From Sperchopsis tessellata (lineage: Eukaryota > Arthropoda > Insecta > Coleoptera > Hydrophilidae), in NCBI GenBank assembly GCA_033557685.1, contig JAWQRN010000088.1, positions 1 through 39,987 on the forward strand: DNA of 39,987 nucleotides, given 5' to 3'. The notes under the pieces are model-generated. The model was given only the letters and a program-made list of their open reading frames with translations, was not told the DNA's origin and did no database searches. Each line of letters opens with the position of its first letter. Positions within the stretch are counted from its first letter, which is position 1. Shown here piece by piece: positions 22,481 through 36,100 of this stretch. A program made the position numbers and the translations under genes.

Positions 22481-24123
22481 TTCTTCCTATCTTTCTGTTA
22501 TATATATTTCTTTTTACGCTAAGTAGATACTATAAAAATACAACCCCATACTTACTGAAAAATGAGGGGAAACGTTTACGAAATTAATAAAAAGAGATAT
22601 TTAACATACATAAATATTTTATTTAAGTAAAATAGAGAACACTCTAGAAATAGATATAGGACGGACACACAAAAGTCTTTAAAATGTTTATAAAAATCGC
22701 TTTGTTTCATAATATATTATAAATTTTTAAAAATATTGTTACAAATCTATATTAATGGCACTTTGGAATGATTTTGTAAACAATTTCGGAAGGCTGAAAA
22801 TACTGACATAACAGTCACATCTCGTCGAACCTTAGGGTACGACATCAGATGTACCACAATTTTTACAAAATTATAATGTCAAAAGCCATAGTTAAATACT
22901 GATACAATAATAATAATAAAAGAATAAAATACATGGAAAATTTATAAATACCATTTAGAAGAAGCACCAAAGTTTTTATGTTTTTTTGATTACTAGCACT
23001 AGCTCATTTGAGCTACCAAAATTGAATGCAAATTCATTTTTAATTGTAATTTACAAATTTTCTGTCTTATTTCATTTTATTTTTTTAAATTTTTTATTTT
23101 GACGTATTGTTTCTGCAAACATATAAATAATTTTGGTGCAGTTTCTATACATCATTGTAGATATAAAGATAGGGGCAGGATAAGGGTCAGAAAATAATAG
23201 AATATGTACAAACTCTAAAAATATTTATAAAAAAATATAAACTTAAGTACTGTCAAATTAAAAACACCTAAAAAAATAGCATTTCGAATCTAAAATCTAC
23301 AGAAAAATAATCGCATCTGTATCACAATAGCTTCTATACATAACCTCAATAAAATTAGTTTTGAATGCTGTCGCAAAAAGATCTTTTATTTAATTTTTTC
23401 TGAACTGCCTAAAATTGCGGATGTTTAACTGTACCTATATAGCATAAGACACATGTTTTTTTTTATATAATTTGTTTTTGATTTTCATTTATGCTTTTAT
23501 ATGTCATTTCCACATTCTCAAACTAAAACTGCGGTTCATCCAAGAATTTGGAAATTCATTCACATTTTAAAATTAGAGCAAAGTTGCAATAATTGAAAAT
23601 ATGGCACCCATAATTTTGTATCGTGTTTAATTTTTTCTTTTTAATTTAAAATTAAAAACCTGATATAAAGACTTATCATTAAAAACAAAATTAAGACAGC
23701 ATACAACACCAATTTCTACATTATACAAGCTAAAAATTAAGAAAAGCCTTCCACAAATAAAAACCCTACGTGTAACAACACTAAAAATCTGTGAATACTA
23801 TAATAGCAAAATAAAAACAAACAAAAGTGTACTTTCGTTGAGATTCGACCTCTGGAATCCTTAAAAAAAAAGACAAATACTATCTTTTCAAGAGCAGATC
23901 GTTGACTGTATATCAATCTAATATATACATTTTAATATATTAAATTTACGTAACACAACTTCTATAAAACTCGCCACCATTATTTTGTTGTGACTCTTTA
24001 TTAATCTCCTAGCAATTGTTTATTATAGTCTGCCCATTTCGTTATGGATCTGCTCCCGTTCTATAAAAGCCCCACCAAAACTGTGTGAATACATAGAAAG
24101 AATTTTACGTATAGAAAGAAGGA
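22481..24123 (-). other. Spacer and probable yrt 3' UTR
   Basis: AT-rich sequence without open frames of interest. Minus-strand AATAAA signals occur at 23997-24002 (about 120 bases after the yrt stop), 23076-23081 and 22618-22623. The 3' UTR could therefore be short or up to about 1.5 kb, and it converges on ACTR8. Confidence 0.45.
23997..24002 (-). promoter_or_regulatory. Nearest poly(A) signal after yrt
   Basis: AATAAA on the minus strand about 120 bases past the stop codon. Further signals lie downstream, so the site used is unknown. Confidence 0.4.
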
Positions 24124-27100
24124 TTACAACTGCGTAGTTATAACTGATTTTCGAATGATAGAAGTTTCAGTTGTGTTTACTTTTGTGACAGGCGAAGTGA
24201 CGATTTCTTGTGACACCAACCACGGTGATAGTTTGCTTAAAGATGGAGTTACTGTACTGGTACTACTGGGTGCTGGTTCTAGGCTGGAGTTTGCTGAGGT
24301 GTTTCCGTTCATGTCGGATGAATCAACCTATAAAAAAAGAAAATTAATGTTTAAAACTTATAAAAGATTAACAGATATTTGTCATGCAAGTCATGCCATT
24401 TGGAAATTAAGGTTTAGATTTACAAATACAGATTTTTTGAAGAATTGCAATGTGGATTTTAAAACGAATATAAAGAGTATTAACATTATTAGCTAGTTTC
24501 TATATAACATGCAGTTCCATGAAAAAAACAAATGCTAAATGAAAATTGTCAAGTGCGTGGTCAAAATGATAATAAAGGAACACAATGGATTTGGTTTCTC
24601 AGTAACTTCTAGTCTAGTCATGAAATAGATGAAAGTGATGGGAAAAATCGTAACTTTTAGTAATATCGTTACTTTACATTTCTTAGGAGTTTTTGCTACT
24701 TATGTATTCTTTTCTTTCTGCTTTTGAATTTTTTAATATTCGTAATTTATGTATTGGTATTAAAGATTATTTTATTAATCGATGATCGATTTTTTGATTA
24801 ATAGATCATCGATTATTTGATTATCGACCATAATCGATTATGAAATTTCATAATCGCCCAGTGTTAGTTTTGAAGGCAAGAAAGATTTTTAAACTTTTTG
24901 GACCAGCCCTGCTTGCGAGAGATGGTCACTGTTGTTACTTTCGCCCAATGATGTATTAAAAACTTCATAAAGATGTTTTTGGTCTGATCTTATATCCTAA
25001 CATTTAAGGCCTTTTCGTTTTTTTCTAGTTTAATATCCTGTGTTAAGGGGCACAGTTTTGCGACAATCAGGGTACTTTCGATAATAATACAAGAACATCT
25101 TTCGGACAATGTTCTTGATATGCAAATTTTTGGCTCTACTTTTCATAATTTGTTTTAGGATTCTTTTGACCGCAGATAACAAGGGAAATGTATACGCAAA
25201 ATTTATAATTATTTATAGACTGTTTCACTTATAATTTGTCCTGTAGGGGCCTCAAATAAAAAATTAAGTAAATTTTTTCTGTTAAATCCAACATTCGTTA
25301 TATTAATTCGAAAATTTACTGTATTTCATTTTCATAGAATCGTTATTCTATTTTTCAACACTGTTTTTTATAGGCCAATCACATGTAGTAATGTTTTACT
25401 TTTTAATTTGCAATTTTGCCTAGGATCTAGCCATATTTTCAACTTTATTTATAATTAAAGAGTAAATAATTTAAAACTAAATAAAAATTAAAGATTTACT
25501 ATTCAAGTTAAGTTTAAATAACTGGAATAAAAACATTTAGATACATGAATATGAAAAAGACATAATATAAATAGCTAATAAAAAAATTTAAATACGACTA
25601 CACAACAATTATAATTTCTACACTATCCAAAACAGCCAAAAAAGCACCATATGCAAGCAGAGCAAAAAAAATATATATATAGAAAATAAAACATGCAGTA
25701 CAAGTTATACAACAAATACAATTCTTACCGCACTTCTGGGCGAATCCACCTCAATAGCCTCTTCACCATTTTCTTTCTTCCCATTAGATCCATCTTCAAG
25801 TCTAAAAGGATTACTAGGCAAGAATGGATTGGAATTAGGATCGTGGAACGGGTTAGTGTTTGAATCATTGCTGCTTGAGAACCCAAAGAAAGGGTTTGAA
25901 ATCGTTGTATCTTTCCCAAAGAAAACATTCGGACTTTTCGTAGGTGATTTAGCTTTTTCTTTCGGGGACGTATCAAACGTCAAGAGATCTATCATCTCTA
26001 TGTTTGTACTATTGTTATTGTTTAATAGGCTAAGAGGCTTGTTTTGCTTGTTTTCCGGACTAGCGATGACTACTTTCTCCAGTTTTCCTTCGTCGGAATG
26101 TCCAAAAAATGTTACCGTTACAGGCGTGGCACATCGTTTTTGATTTTGATCCTCAGCGATCTTAGGCGAGCTAAGATTTGAGTGTGTGTTTATAGGATTT
26201 GTGTTGGTAGGTCCCGTTACAGATAAAGTTAGCTTATCTCCTCCCTTTTTTTTTGTTTTTAGTAGGTTTATTAAGCGTGTGCAATTATTTTGGAATTTGG
26301 TGCAAAGGAGGATCGGGCATGAACAAACAAAAATAAAAATAGCATTAGTAGCGAACAAAACAATAAAACAATAAGCGATGATAATACACAGTTATTAATA
26401 TACGTATAAAACATACGTAACATTATTAAACGTAAAAGATTTCCATGGTTATTATATGAATGGTGTTTTCATGTACAAAAAGGTCATTTCCCACCAGAAT
26501 TCTCAAATTCCTTTTCTGTATAGTTTCCCTATCTAAGGTACATAAACTTACATACGTCTTTGATCGATTGTTAAAGTGTAATATAGTCTCACACATACAA
26601 ACTGGCTCGATTTGAATCCCACATATGAAACCCTCCCCATTTTCTGGAACAGATTTCTTTCGATCAGCTTCGATTTCAAGTCTTTTTTCACCAGGACACC
26701 TGTCATTATCAGAGATTTAGTGAGAGGGACTGTTCATCTTAAGATATTGAAGCGATGACGGAAGTTGTTTTAGGTCTGTTTATTTCCGATTTAGAGACCA
26801 TTTCTATGAACAAAATGTACTGTTGTGGGTTCCCGTTGTCACCTGTTGTTACCAATATGTTTTTGGAGTCATTTAAACAATTGGCATTATCATCCTCTAA
26901 TATAAAGCCCAAATGTGAAACAGTTTCAGTATGTGGATGGCACATAAATTCCTACATCTCAGTATTTTTTTCTTAGATGAATTACTAACATGATTCACTT
27001 TTTCATTTTGTTTATAGTAGGCCCACTAATACTGTCCCAGTCAGAAAATGTTTGTGATTATTACATATAATATAATTTGCAAGATATCAAACGGTCAATA

Positions 27101-30100
27101 AGGCATTTTCGGAATCTCCCTGCTACTAGATTCGACCGGAAAAATTACACCTGCATTTTAAGGGGTTCATAAGATCCTGTTCCTGTGCCCAGGTTTATAT
27201 AGGAGAAACAAAGTGTACGATTGCTACTTGTTCGACTAAATTAGCACAAGTACTGTACTTGTCTAGGTCATACCATTCTGTTAAAGAATGCTAAAATATT
27301 GGCTCGAGAGGCTACGTATTTCCCCAAAAAATTCAGAGAAATCACTGAGGTTTATAATCGCACAAACAATATTAACAGGAACAACGGTTTTAACTTTGCA
27401 AGATTGATGTAGAAATTATACAACACTTTGGCATTTGTGGCAAACTTTTTCAGTGGGTAGTGGGTTTATGATTAATACAACATACCAGTTTAGAAGAGCA
27501 AATATGACATTCCAATTCAAGCAAAATCCTTTGTGGTGAGTCTCAAGGCTTTGCATTTGACCAACACCGTAATCTAACATCTTTTTTTTATTTAACAAAA
27601 CATCCTTTTAAAAAATTAGCAATTTTAACAATTATAAAAAAATGCAAATTAAAAATCACTTACAAAATATTTACAAACAGTTGGAAAGTACATCTCGGTG
27701 ATTTTATCAAAGTACGTCTTATATTTAGCAACAAACTATGAAGGGCTAAGCAAACATACAAACACACAAGACAAAAATTTACATAAAAAGTGAATAATAA
27801 ATAGTAACAAACTACTCACAACAGAAACAAAAGTTGCAGCATTTAAAGAGTTCAAGCTAGATTCGTCATTACTAGCCGCGGCTACGAACATCTGATTTGT
27901 CATTTTTGTGGCTACACCTACTGGCGTTTCTCTCTGTAGATCTTCTTCAGCTTTTGCTATAAACATATAATAAAGCATAAGTAAAACAACACAATATATT
28001 CATTAAGTGACATTCTGCAACGAACAAAAAAAAAAAACGCACACAAAAAAAATTTAAACAATATTGTTGGTATTTCAAACTAACCTTTGAGTATATTGCA
28101 TTTCATTTGGTTAGCGGGAATAGGTTTGACTGTGCTCGCAAACTTCGATATATTGTTGGGAATTTCGGCTGGCAAAGATTTGGAAAGCAGTTCCGCTTCA
28201 TGGTCTGCAATAAGATGTAATTTTATCAAAAACAAATACTTAGCAACATAAATATGTATAATAAAATGAAAAAGAAGAACCAAAACACCAAAGCAAAAGA
28301 TTATATAAATATAAAAAAGCAGAAAAAGCGTGAACTCCTAAATACAAGTAGGATGTGGTTTCACAGTTTTTAGAATGAAGAAAACTACTTATTTGGAAGT
28401 CAAGACTGTGATAGAGGTCACTTTAGCAAAAAAATAAATCATTCAGGCGTTCCACAAGGATCCACTCCGAGGCCACATTATTTACAATATGCGCAGATGA
28501 CTCTGCTTTAAACACCCAACATTATTTGTACACAGCAGTTGCACAGCTACAATAGTGTAATTATTTATTTATCTACACTACTCTACAGATAACCTCATTT
28601 ACAGAGTAAGTTACAAATATGTATTTCTTAATACTAACATATTACAATAAAATATTGTTATAAGAAAAGTTGACGGAGGGATGTAATGAGCTGACCTGGG
28701 GAAGTATGAAATATACCAATTGTCTTTTGAATGGTATGGTACGACGAGGTACACATTCTAGGAATCGGAGAGTTGGCAAAATGGTTGGCGCGCTAATGAG
28801 AGACGTAGTACTGTAGTTATATTGTGCCTAGAGGTAGCTGAGGAAGCATGTACGTTGAGAAGGGCGAGAGACTTGAGATCGTCAATGAGGTTATTTATGA
28901 AGGAATTGAATATCTATGATTTTCCAATGGCCATTTTATGTTTGAGAAGAGTACTATTAGAGAATCACTGTTCTGAGCAGATGTTGAATTTTTTATTGAT
29001 ATTTCTACATTTTTCTTTGGACTTGTTCAAGCAATACATCAAATTTGATATAGTGGGGATTCCATAGAACAGTACTCTAACTTGAATCGCAAAAAAGTGT
29101 GGTATACAATTGGCTGAAGATGAAATTTCAATCATAAACAAGTTAAATGTAACATAGTTATCAAATTTGACGCCTAGGTCAGTGATACACTATGTTTGGG
29201 GAGGAAACCAAAAATAAGGTAAGAAAAGATTATAGGATTGACTTTCCGAGTAAACAACATAACTTTGCATTTATCAATATTCAGACGTAAATGGTTTGAA
29301 TCACATCAGCTGGCATAGTAAGTTTATTGTTTATAAGCAAAAATGTTGTTAACAAAGGAAACATAGATAGTAAAAAAAATTCATAAAAATCATTCATACT
29401 TCTCTTAACATAAATATTCGAGGCCAGTATTTGAACAAACACACAATACAACATACATATTGCGTCTCCTATTGGGTCACGTCACTACATAAACTCCAAA
29501 ATCCACACACCATCCTCATACATACACTCAAAAAGCACAATACTTGATTGATGCAGAATACCAACACACAAACAACAAATAAACAAAGGCAGCAAAATGC
29601 AAAAAAAAAACAAAACAGTCACCACATCAGTGAAGCGCCAACAATAGCTCCGTCAATGAATAAAAACTATCCGATAATCATAATACTTTTATTGCTCATT
29701 TAAACGAATACCAAGTTCCAAAACATTTCTTGGTAAAATATTAAATAATTTAACTACCCTGTAAAATGTACTATTTTTGTATCTTGTGTAGTATGGAGTA
29801 TTGGGTCTCAGATATCGTCTATTTCTTGTATTATGCTCATTTATACGAAGATTTCATTCAAAGTTATTCTGATTTTTATAGACATACATTATAATTGAAT
29901 AGACATACAAGGACAGAACCGTAAAATTTTGATTGTCACGAAAGGCATACCTACAGGTTTCGTTAAGAATCAGATGGTACATTAAACAGATACTCTTTTC
30001 TGGCTTTTAAACAAAATATCAGAATTTGTTTTACCACCCCAGAACTGAATACCATACATAAGCAAGGATTCTACGTATGCAAAATATACCATTCTCAATG

Positions 30101-33100
30101 TGCGAGTGCTAACAATATCCTTTATAATTCTCATGGTATGTATGGCAGAAAAATCAAAATTTACATCCTGCAAAAGACACAAGAAACTGCTACTGAATAC
30201 CTGACCTATGGTCTGGTCATGAATATTAATTCTCTAATCTAAATTAATTTGTTGGTGATAATTGTTAAACACCATAAAATTTGTCTTTGCAAGGATAAAC
30301 TTTAGCCAATTATAATTAAACCAACTATCCAAAGAACCAATAACAAGGCAGGCCTTAGAAGACAATTCTTCAACGGAATTCGCAGGGAATACGACCGTGG
30401 TATTGTCTGCATACATTACTACCTAAGCATCTGTACAGTTCGGGATATCATTCACAAAAATATTAAATAATAATAGTCCAAGTATTGAGCCCTGAGGAAC
30501 CCCAGTCTCCACTACAACATTTCAAGATCGACACTGACCCATTGTAACGTACTGCTGCCTACCACTCAAATATGAACGGAACCATTCCAATGCTTGTCCT
30601 CGTATGCCTTACTTTTCAAGTTTACCTGCCAATGTCAAATGCTTTACTTAAATCACAGATTAGAATAGCCGTCAGCCATCCCGCATTCAAATTTCCATGT
30701 ATTGTCTTTAGTATATCATACACAGCTGATTTCATTGCACGACCTGGGCGAAATCCATGCTGTGAATCAGAAAACAGACGGTTTACCAAAAAATAGGACT
30801 CCAATGAGATTTCATCGCTCTTTCAAACATTTTTAAAATATTGGGTGATAATGCAATAGAGCGGTGATTAGTAATTTTGCTCTTGCTACCCTTCTTGAAA
30901 ACAGGGTAGACCTTAGAGGTTTTTAATTCGTCAAGTACACACCCACACTCAAATGAAGAATTTATAAGACGACTTAAGATCAGAAAAATCTCATGTACAC
31001 AATATTTGATAACTGAAGTTGGGATGTTATCATAACCATATGACTTACCATTATTTAAGTTCAGGATAATCCCTCGAACCTCCACATCCATTACAGGAAA
31101 CAAAAAGAAACCTCTCTCACTCAAGAAGAAGATGTGAGTCCTTCCATCATTAATGGGTGAAAAACAAAAAGAAACCTTGAAACTCTAAACAAACCAATCG
31201 GCAATATCACAAGTCTGTTCAGGTCAGCTTTTAGAGAAATAAATTCATGATTGTCTGATACTTGAGCATAGAAAAATCTTCTAGTTTTGACCTGAAGATG
31301 AGGCGCTATGCCTTGAAACCGGTCGACTAGATTATAACCAAACTTTTATATAGATTTTTATATCATCTGCTGAAAGCAGTTTATAACTTTGCAAAGTGTC
31401 TATGATATCATTAATGAACAACAGAAACAGGAGGGGTCTGAAGTGTGAGCCTTGAGAAAATTAGGAAAAAGAAGCCTACACCGTATCAGAGAAACTTTAT
31501 TCAACTCCTTACGAGAAGAATTGAAAGAATCAAGAAGTGAAGAAATTCAAGAACAGACTGGAAAGGGAACCCTTTTTTTCTGAACATCTAGCCTAATAAA
31601 GCATATATTGTATTATATAACTATAGTAGAATCAATTATATATTAAAAAATAAAACAAAAAAATATAAAGTAAAAAAATTCATGAATAATAAGAAAATGA
31701 CAAAGAATTCATGATAACAAGAAATAAAAAAATGGAGGATCCAACCATGTTACGTTATAGAAGGGACCATGATTTTGTTAGGGCTCTAGCGCTAAAGCAT
31801 TAATACCATAAACAACTAGTATACATAAATTCTATAAAGATATACTTACTAAATACTTTTGTTAGGACATACGAACCTTCTGCTGTATTAATATCATTCC
31901 TCATCTCATCTCTTTGGATACCGGCCATCGTTTCTTTCGCCAAACTCTTCAGCAGGAAATCTAGCTGATTATCCTGCTTCGATGAAGGCGTCGGACTTAT
32001 CGGGGGTGTCGCTACATTAATAGGTGATGTCGAAGTCGATGGTTTATTTAGTCGTAAGCTACCATTTTTGCTGCCTAGGGACTGCTTAAAGCTACTGTTT
32101 TTACTTCCTACCGAAAGCACGGGACTGTAGGAAGATGCGCAACCTGTAGAAGCTGCATCGTCATTTTCAGGGGCCGTTTCAACGTGAGTTACGATTACTG
32201 GTTGACTTGGTGGTGGAGATTGTGACGAGGATGAAGACGTTTGGCAAGCTGCCTGTTCTCGTAATTTTTCTCTTAGCACATGGCTTTGTCTACGGCCATA
32301 CCTTTAAATAAATTAAATTAATTTTTCATATTGGTAGGTATCAAACTGTGATTTCTCAAAAAGATTCTCACACTCAAAGTAGTTTAAATCTTGGTAAAAG
32401 GGGGACGGGATGGAAATTATTTAAATGATGTATATCATCTATCTTGCACAAAGGGATAACCAATGCCAATTTCAAGGCATCTGGAAAAGATAAGAGCGGA
32501 AACAGAGGTTAATTATATTTGTAAAAGAGACTGGGTGTACGTTTACCATATTCTTTACAATATCTACAATCAAATATAATGCATCCCTACTTCTAAAAAG
32601 GTAGAGGTTAAAATAAAATGACTTGTCCTTCGGATATGAAATTCTCCACTTATTATACATTATAAATATATACAAAAACAAAATACACTCATTAACACAA
32701 ATTAATTCTTAATTTAAGGGAAAATGGCACAGTTCAAAAAAGTGTGCTCTCCCACTGTTCAAATTTCCCTCCACATATTTAGATAGAATAGGTACAAGCC
32801 AATAGTGGAGCTAAAAAGTAGTAGCCAATAGCAGCTCACGAGGAAGGGATGCATGAAAAACAGATAACATGTATCGCTTCCGCAAGATCAACATCCTCTG
32901 TCATTTCGAGATCCATTCAATAATTCAATAAAAGTGTTAAAGTTTTACGAGTAGTTTAATTTACAACAAAGTGTCAATCCGAGCCGCGCCGGATTGAAAC
33001 CAATGAAAGAAAAACAGTCCACACACTAAAAAATAAAGCGCCAGAAATGGAGAAAAATCCAAACAACTTTAAAAGTAGGCACTAATCAAAGATAACAAAC

Positions 33101-36100
33101 TCCATCCATTTCAGTGGAAACTAGACCGCATTAGTCAACTGCACCCAGGGACAGATGGCATTGCTCGAGTGGCATCTATCCAGACTACATCTGGAATGAC
33201 CAAAAGGTCATTCTCGAAAATATGCCCACTATTAATAGCAGAATAGGTTGAAGTCCATATTGTGAGCGCTAAAAGGTGATAAGGAACTGTATGGTCGCTC
33301 AGTGCCATCAGGGTGTGTGCAGCAATAAAAGTGTGCAACCAAAACAGTGACTTTGAAATTGTAAATTTTGTGTTTGGTATCCATTAAAATTTGTGTATAT
33401 TGTTTATTTATATTATTTTTTATTAATTTTTATATATTGTAATTTTATTTGTCTTGTTAGTTATCTCTATTTAGGGCATGTGTATTTGTATTGTATGTTA
33501 GTAATCATTTTATGTATTGTGTAAAATTCTTTTTTCTAACTGTATTTGTGTATATTACATTTCTATATTTATTTTACCATTGATGCCATTGCTTCAAGAT
33601 GTGGGGCATGTTCAAATTTCCTTCCACATATTTAGATAGCATAGGTACAAGCCAATAGAGGAGCTAAAAGGTAGTAGCCAATAGCGACTCACGGGGACAG
33701 GATGCATGAAAAGCAGATAACATGTATCGCTAAGACCATCCCTTCTTCTACGACCTTCCGCAAGAGCAATATCTTGAACCTAAAGCTGTACACACAGATT
33801 GTTAAACATATTCCTCCGAGTTCCCCGCACACACCTAGCCCTGCAACTCTTAACAAACATTCGTACAGTTACATTGCTCCCTGAAAAGCACAGATTTGAT
33901 TTCTCTTTTAAAACGTGACAAAGACAAAGATTTCATGAAATCAGAACAAGAATTATACTCCATAAGAATGTTGTAAGAAAAAGACCTCTTAAAATATGAA
34001 GTTCTATGAGCTGGGATGGCAAGTGAATGTTTATGTCGTAAATTTAAATTATGTACATCTGTCCTAAATGTTATTTTTAAATACAGGTAAGATGGTGTGT
34101 TTTCCAAAATTATCTTATGAAACGTACACACTGCCTACAGCTTCCGGCTGTTATACATATTAAGTCAACCTACCTACATTAATTTATGGAATATTCTGTT
34201 GAACTTTCTGATGACATATACAAATCTTAAACAACTATTCTGTACACGCTGAATTCTTACAGTATCCATTCCGTCCAAATATGGGCCGTACACCACGTCA
34301 CAGTGATTGAAGTGACTTAAAACAAGACTTTCACATAACATCCTTTAAAGCTCAACGGATAGATAGAATCTATGCTGATACAAAAGTCTTAGGTTCATAT
34401 ATGATTTTCGGATAACACGTTTTTTAAACCTAAGATAGATATCCATGCACACACCTAAATTATTAACTTCCGAAACAATGGAAACAGATATATTATCAAA
34501 CTTAACATCAATCAAGGACAGGAGAAAGTGAATATTTTTGGACAAGTCAAAAATGGACTGCAAATCCTCATTAGGATTAGCAGATGCCAAATTCACATCG
34601 TCTACCGAACATGAAATATATAGTTGGGTATCATCAGTATTGTACATATGCAATAATTAATATTTTATGCAATTAGGTATCTGGAATGTATACAAGGTGA
34701 AAAGCAAAGGACCTAAAATGGACCCCTGTGGCACACCACTAGGTATATATAAAGACAAAGAAATTTCACCATCAATCCTAACCTGCTGACATCTGTTCGA
34801 CAAAATACAACATATTAAGTTAACAGCGCCCTCCAAAAGACCAACATAAGACAAGATCGACAGTAGCATTCAATGGCTTATGGTTTCAAAAGCTTTTCTA
34901 TAATCAGGTAGAACTAATATAGTAATTTTACATTTATCTCTTGCCGATATAATGTCGTCCGCTACCTTTAAAAGCGCAGTCGAACACCCGTGAGATGCTC
35001 TGAATCCTGATTGCATATCTGGCAATATTTTATTTCTTTGAAGATAATCCCTAAGCTGAGACTCCATGCATCATATCATTTGCACTTAAAGTAGAGGATT
35101 TGCCTGTAGAAGTCTTAATTATATTTTTGTTAATTAATTAATGTAATTTGTTTCCAAGTCTCCTCAATCCCTTAGTCGGAGAATTTTGGCAGCTTTCATC
35201 AAGAACCTACAATGCTTCCCTTATTTTTCTCAGATTGTTGCTGAACAAATTCACTCCCTACACATCATTAAATATAAAGTAATAGCAAGCTTTAAGAGAA
35301 AAAAAGATGTCTAAACATTTCAAGGTTCAATAGGTTTTTTTTCTTGTGTTTTGTAAATGAAATTTCAAAGTTCCCGCAGGCAGAATTAAAAGACTGGAAC
35401 TGATTTAAAAATATAAATTGAAATTTTGACTAAAAAAATGTTAAGTTACCTTTGACTAGGTCTTCTTTCCAATTGTACGGTTCTTCTTGCACGATTTTGA
35501 TAAGTGCTCTGGTATTCTGTTCTTCCGGAATACCTGAATCTTGAACCCATTCTGAAAAAGTTTTGTCTGGCAGATGGACCTTTGACTGGAGCTTGTAACC
35601 TGAAGAAACCATGATGTTCGACTGCACATTTCCAAAGATGTTTGCATGCCTTTTCGTTATGGAGTCTGTAACCACCAAAACTACTGATTTCAAAAAAAAA
35701 ATTAAATTAACTTTCAGAACTACGTCATTAAATTTTTGACTTTCAAATTGGAGAAACAAAAATCCTGGCTATTTAATGTTAGTTAATTATTGAGTAACAT
35801 TTTATCTGACAAAAGTTCAAAAAGTAAAAAATTGTTTTTCGAATAAATATATTAAACAATTTTAGACTCATCTCATTCTTGTTTAGTTATTTATATTTGG
35901 AGGTTTGATTTCCCAGTCTCATGTCTCCAACCAATTGTGATACTAGCGAATGGAAAACAAACTTCCCAAACATTTTAAAAAAATAAATTTTAGTGAGGAT
36001 TTTGTGTTTCTTGTAATATGACAGGTTTACCTAAAAACAAAAGTGTGCTCCTGTTCTCTTCCTTGGTCATCATCTTCAACCACCACCAGCGTCAATTTCT

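Noticed and set aside
35430..35759. A 109-codon minus-strand open frame overlapping yrt exon 6
   Set aside because: The FERM sequence (ACKHLWKCAVEHHGFF) is in a different frame with matching splice phases; the longer frame is a shadow.
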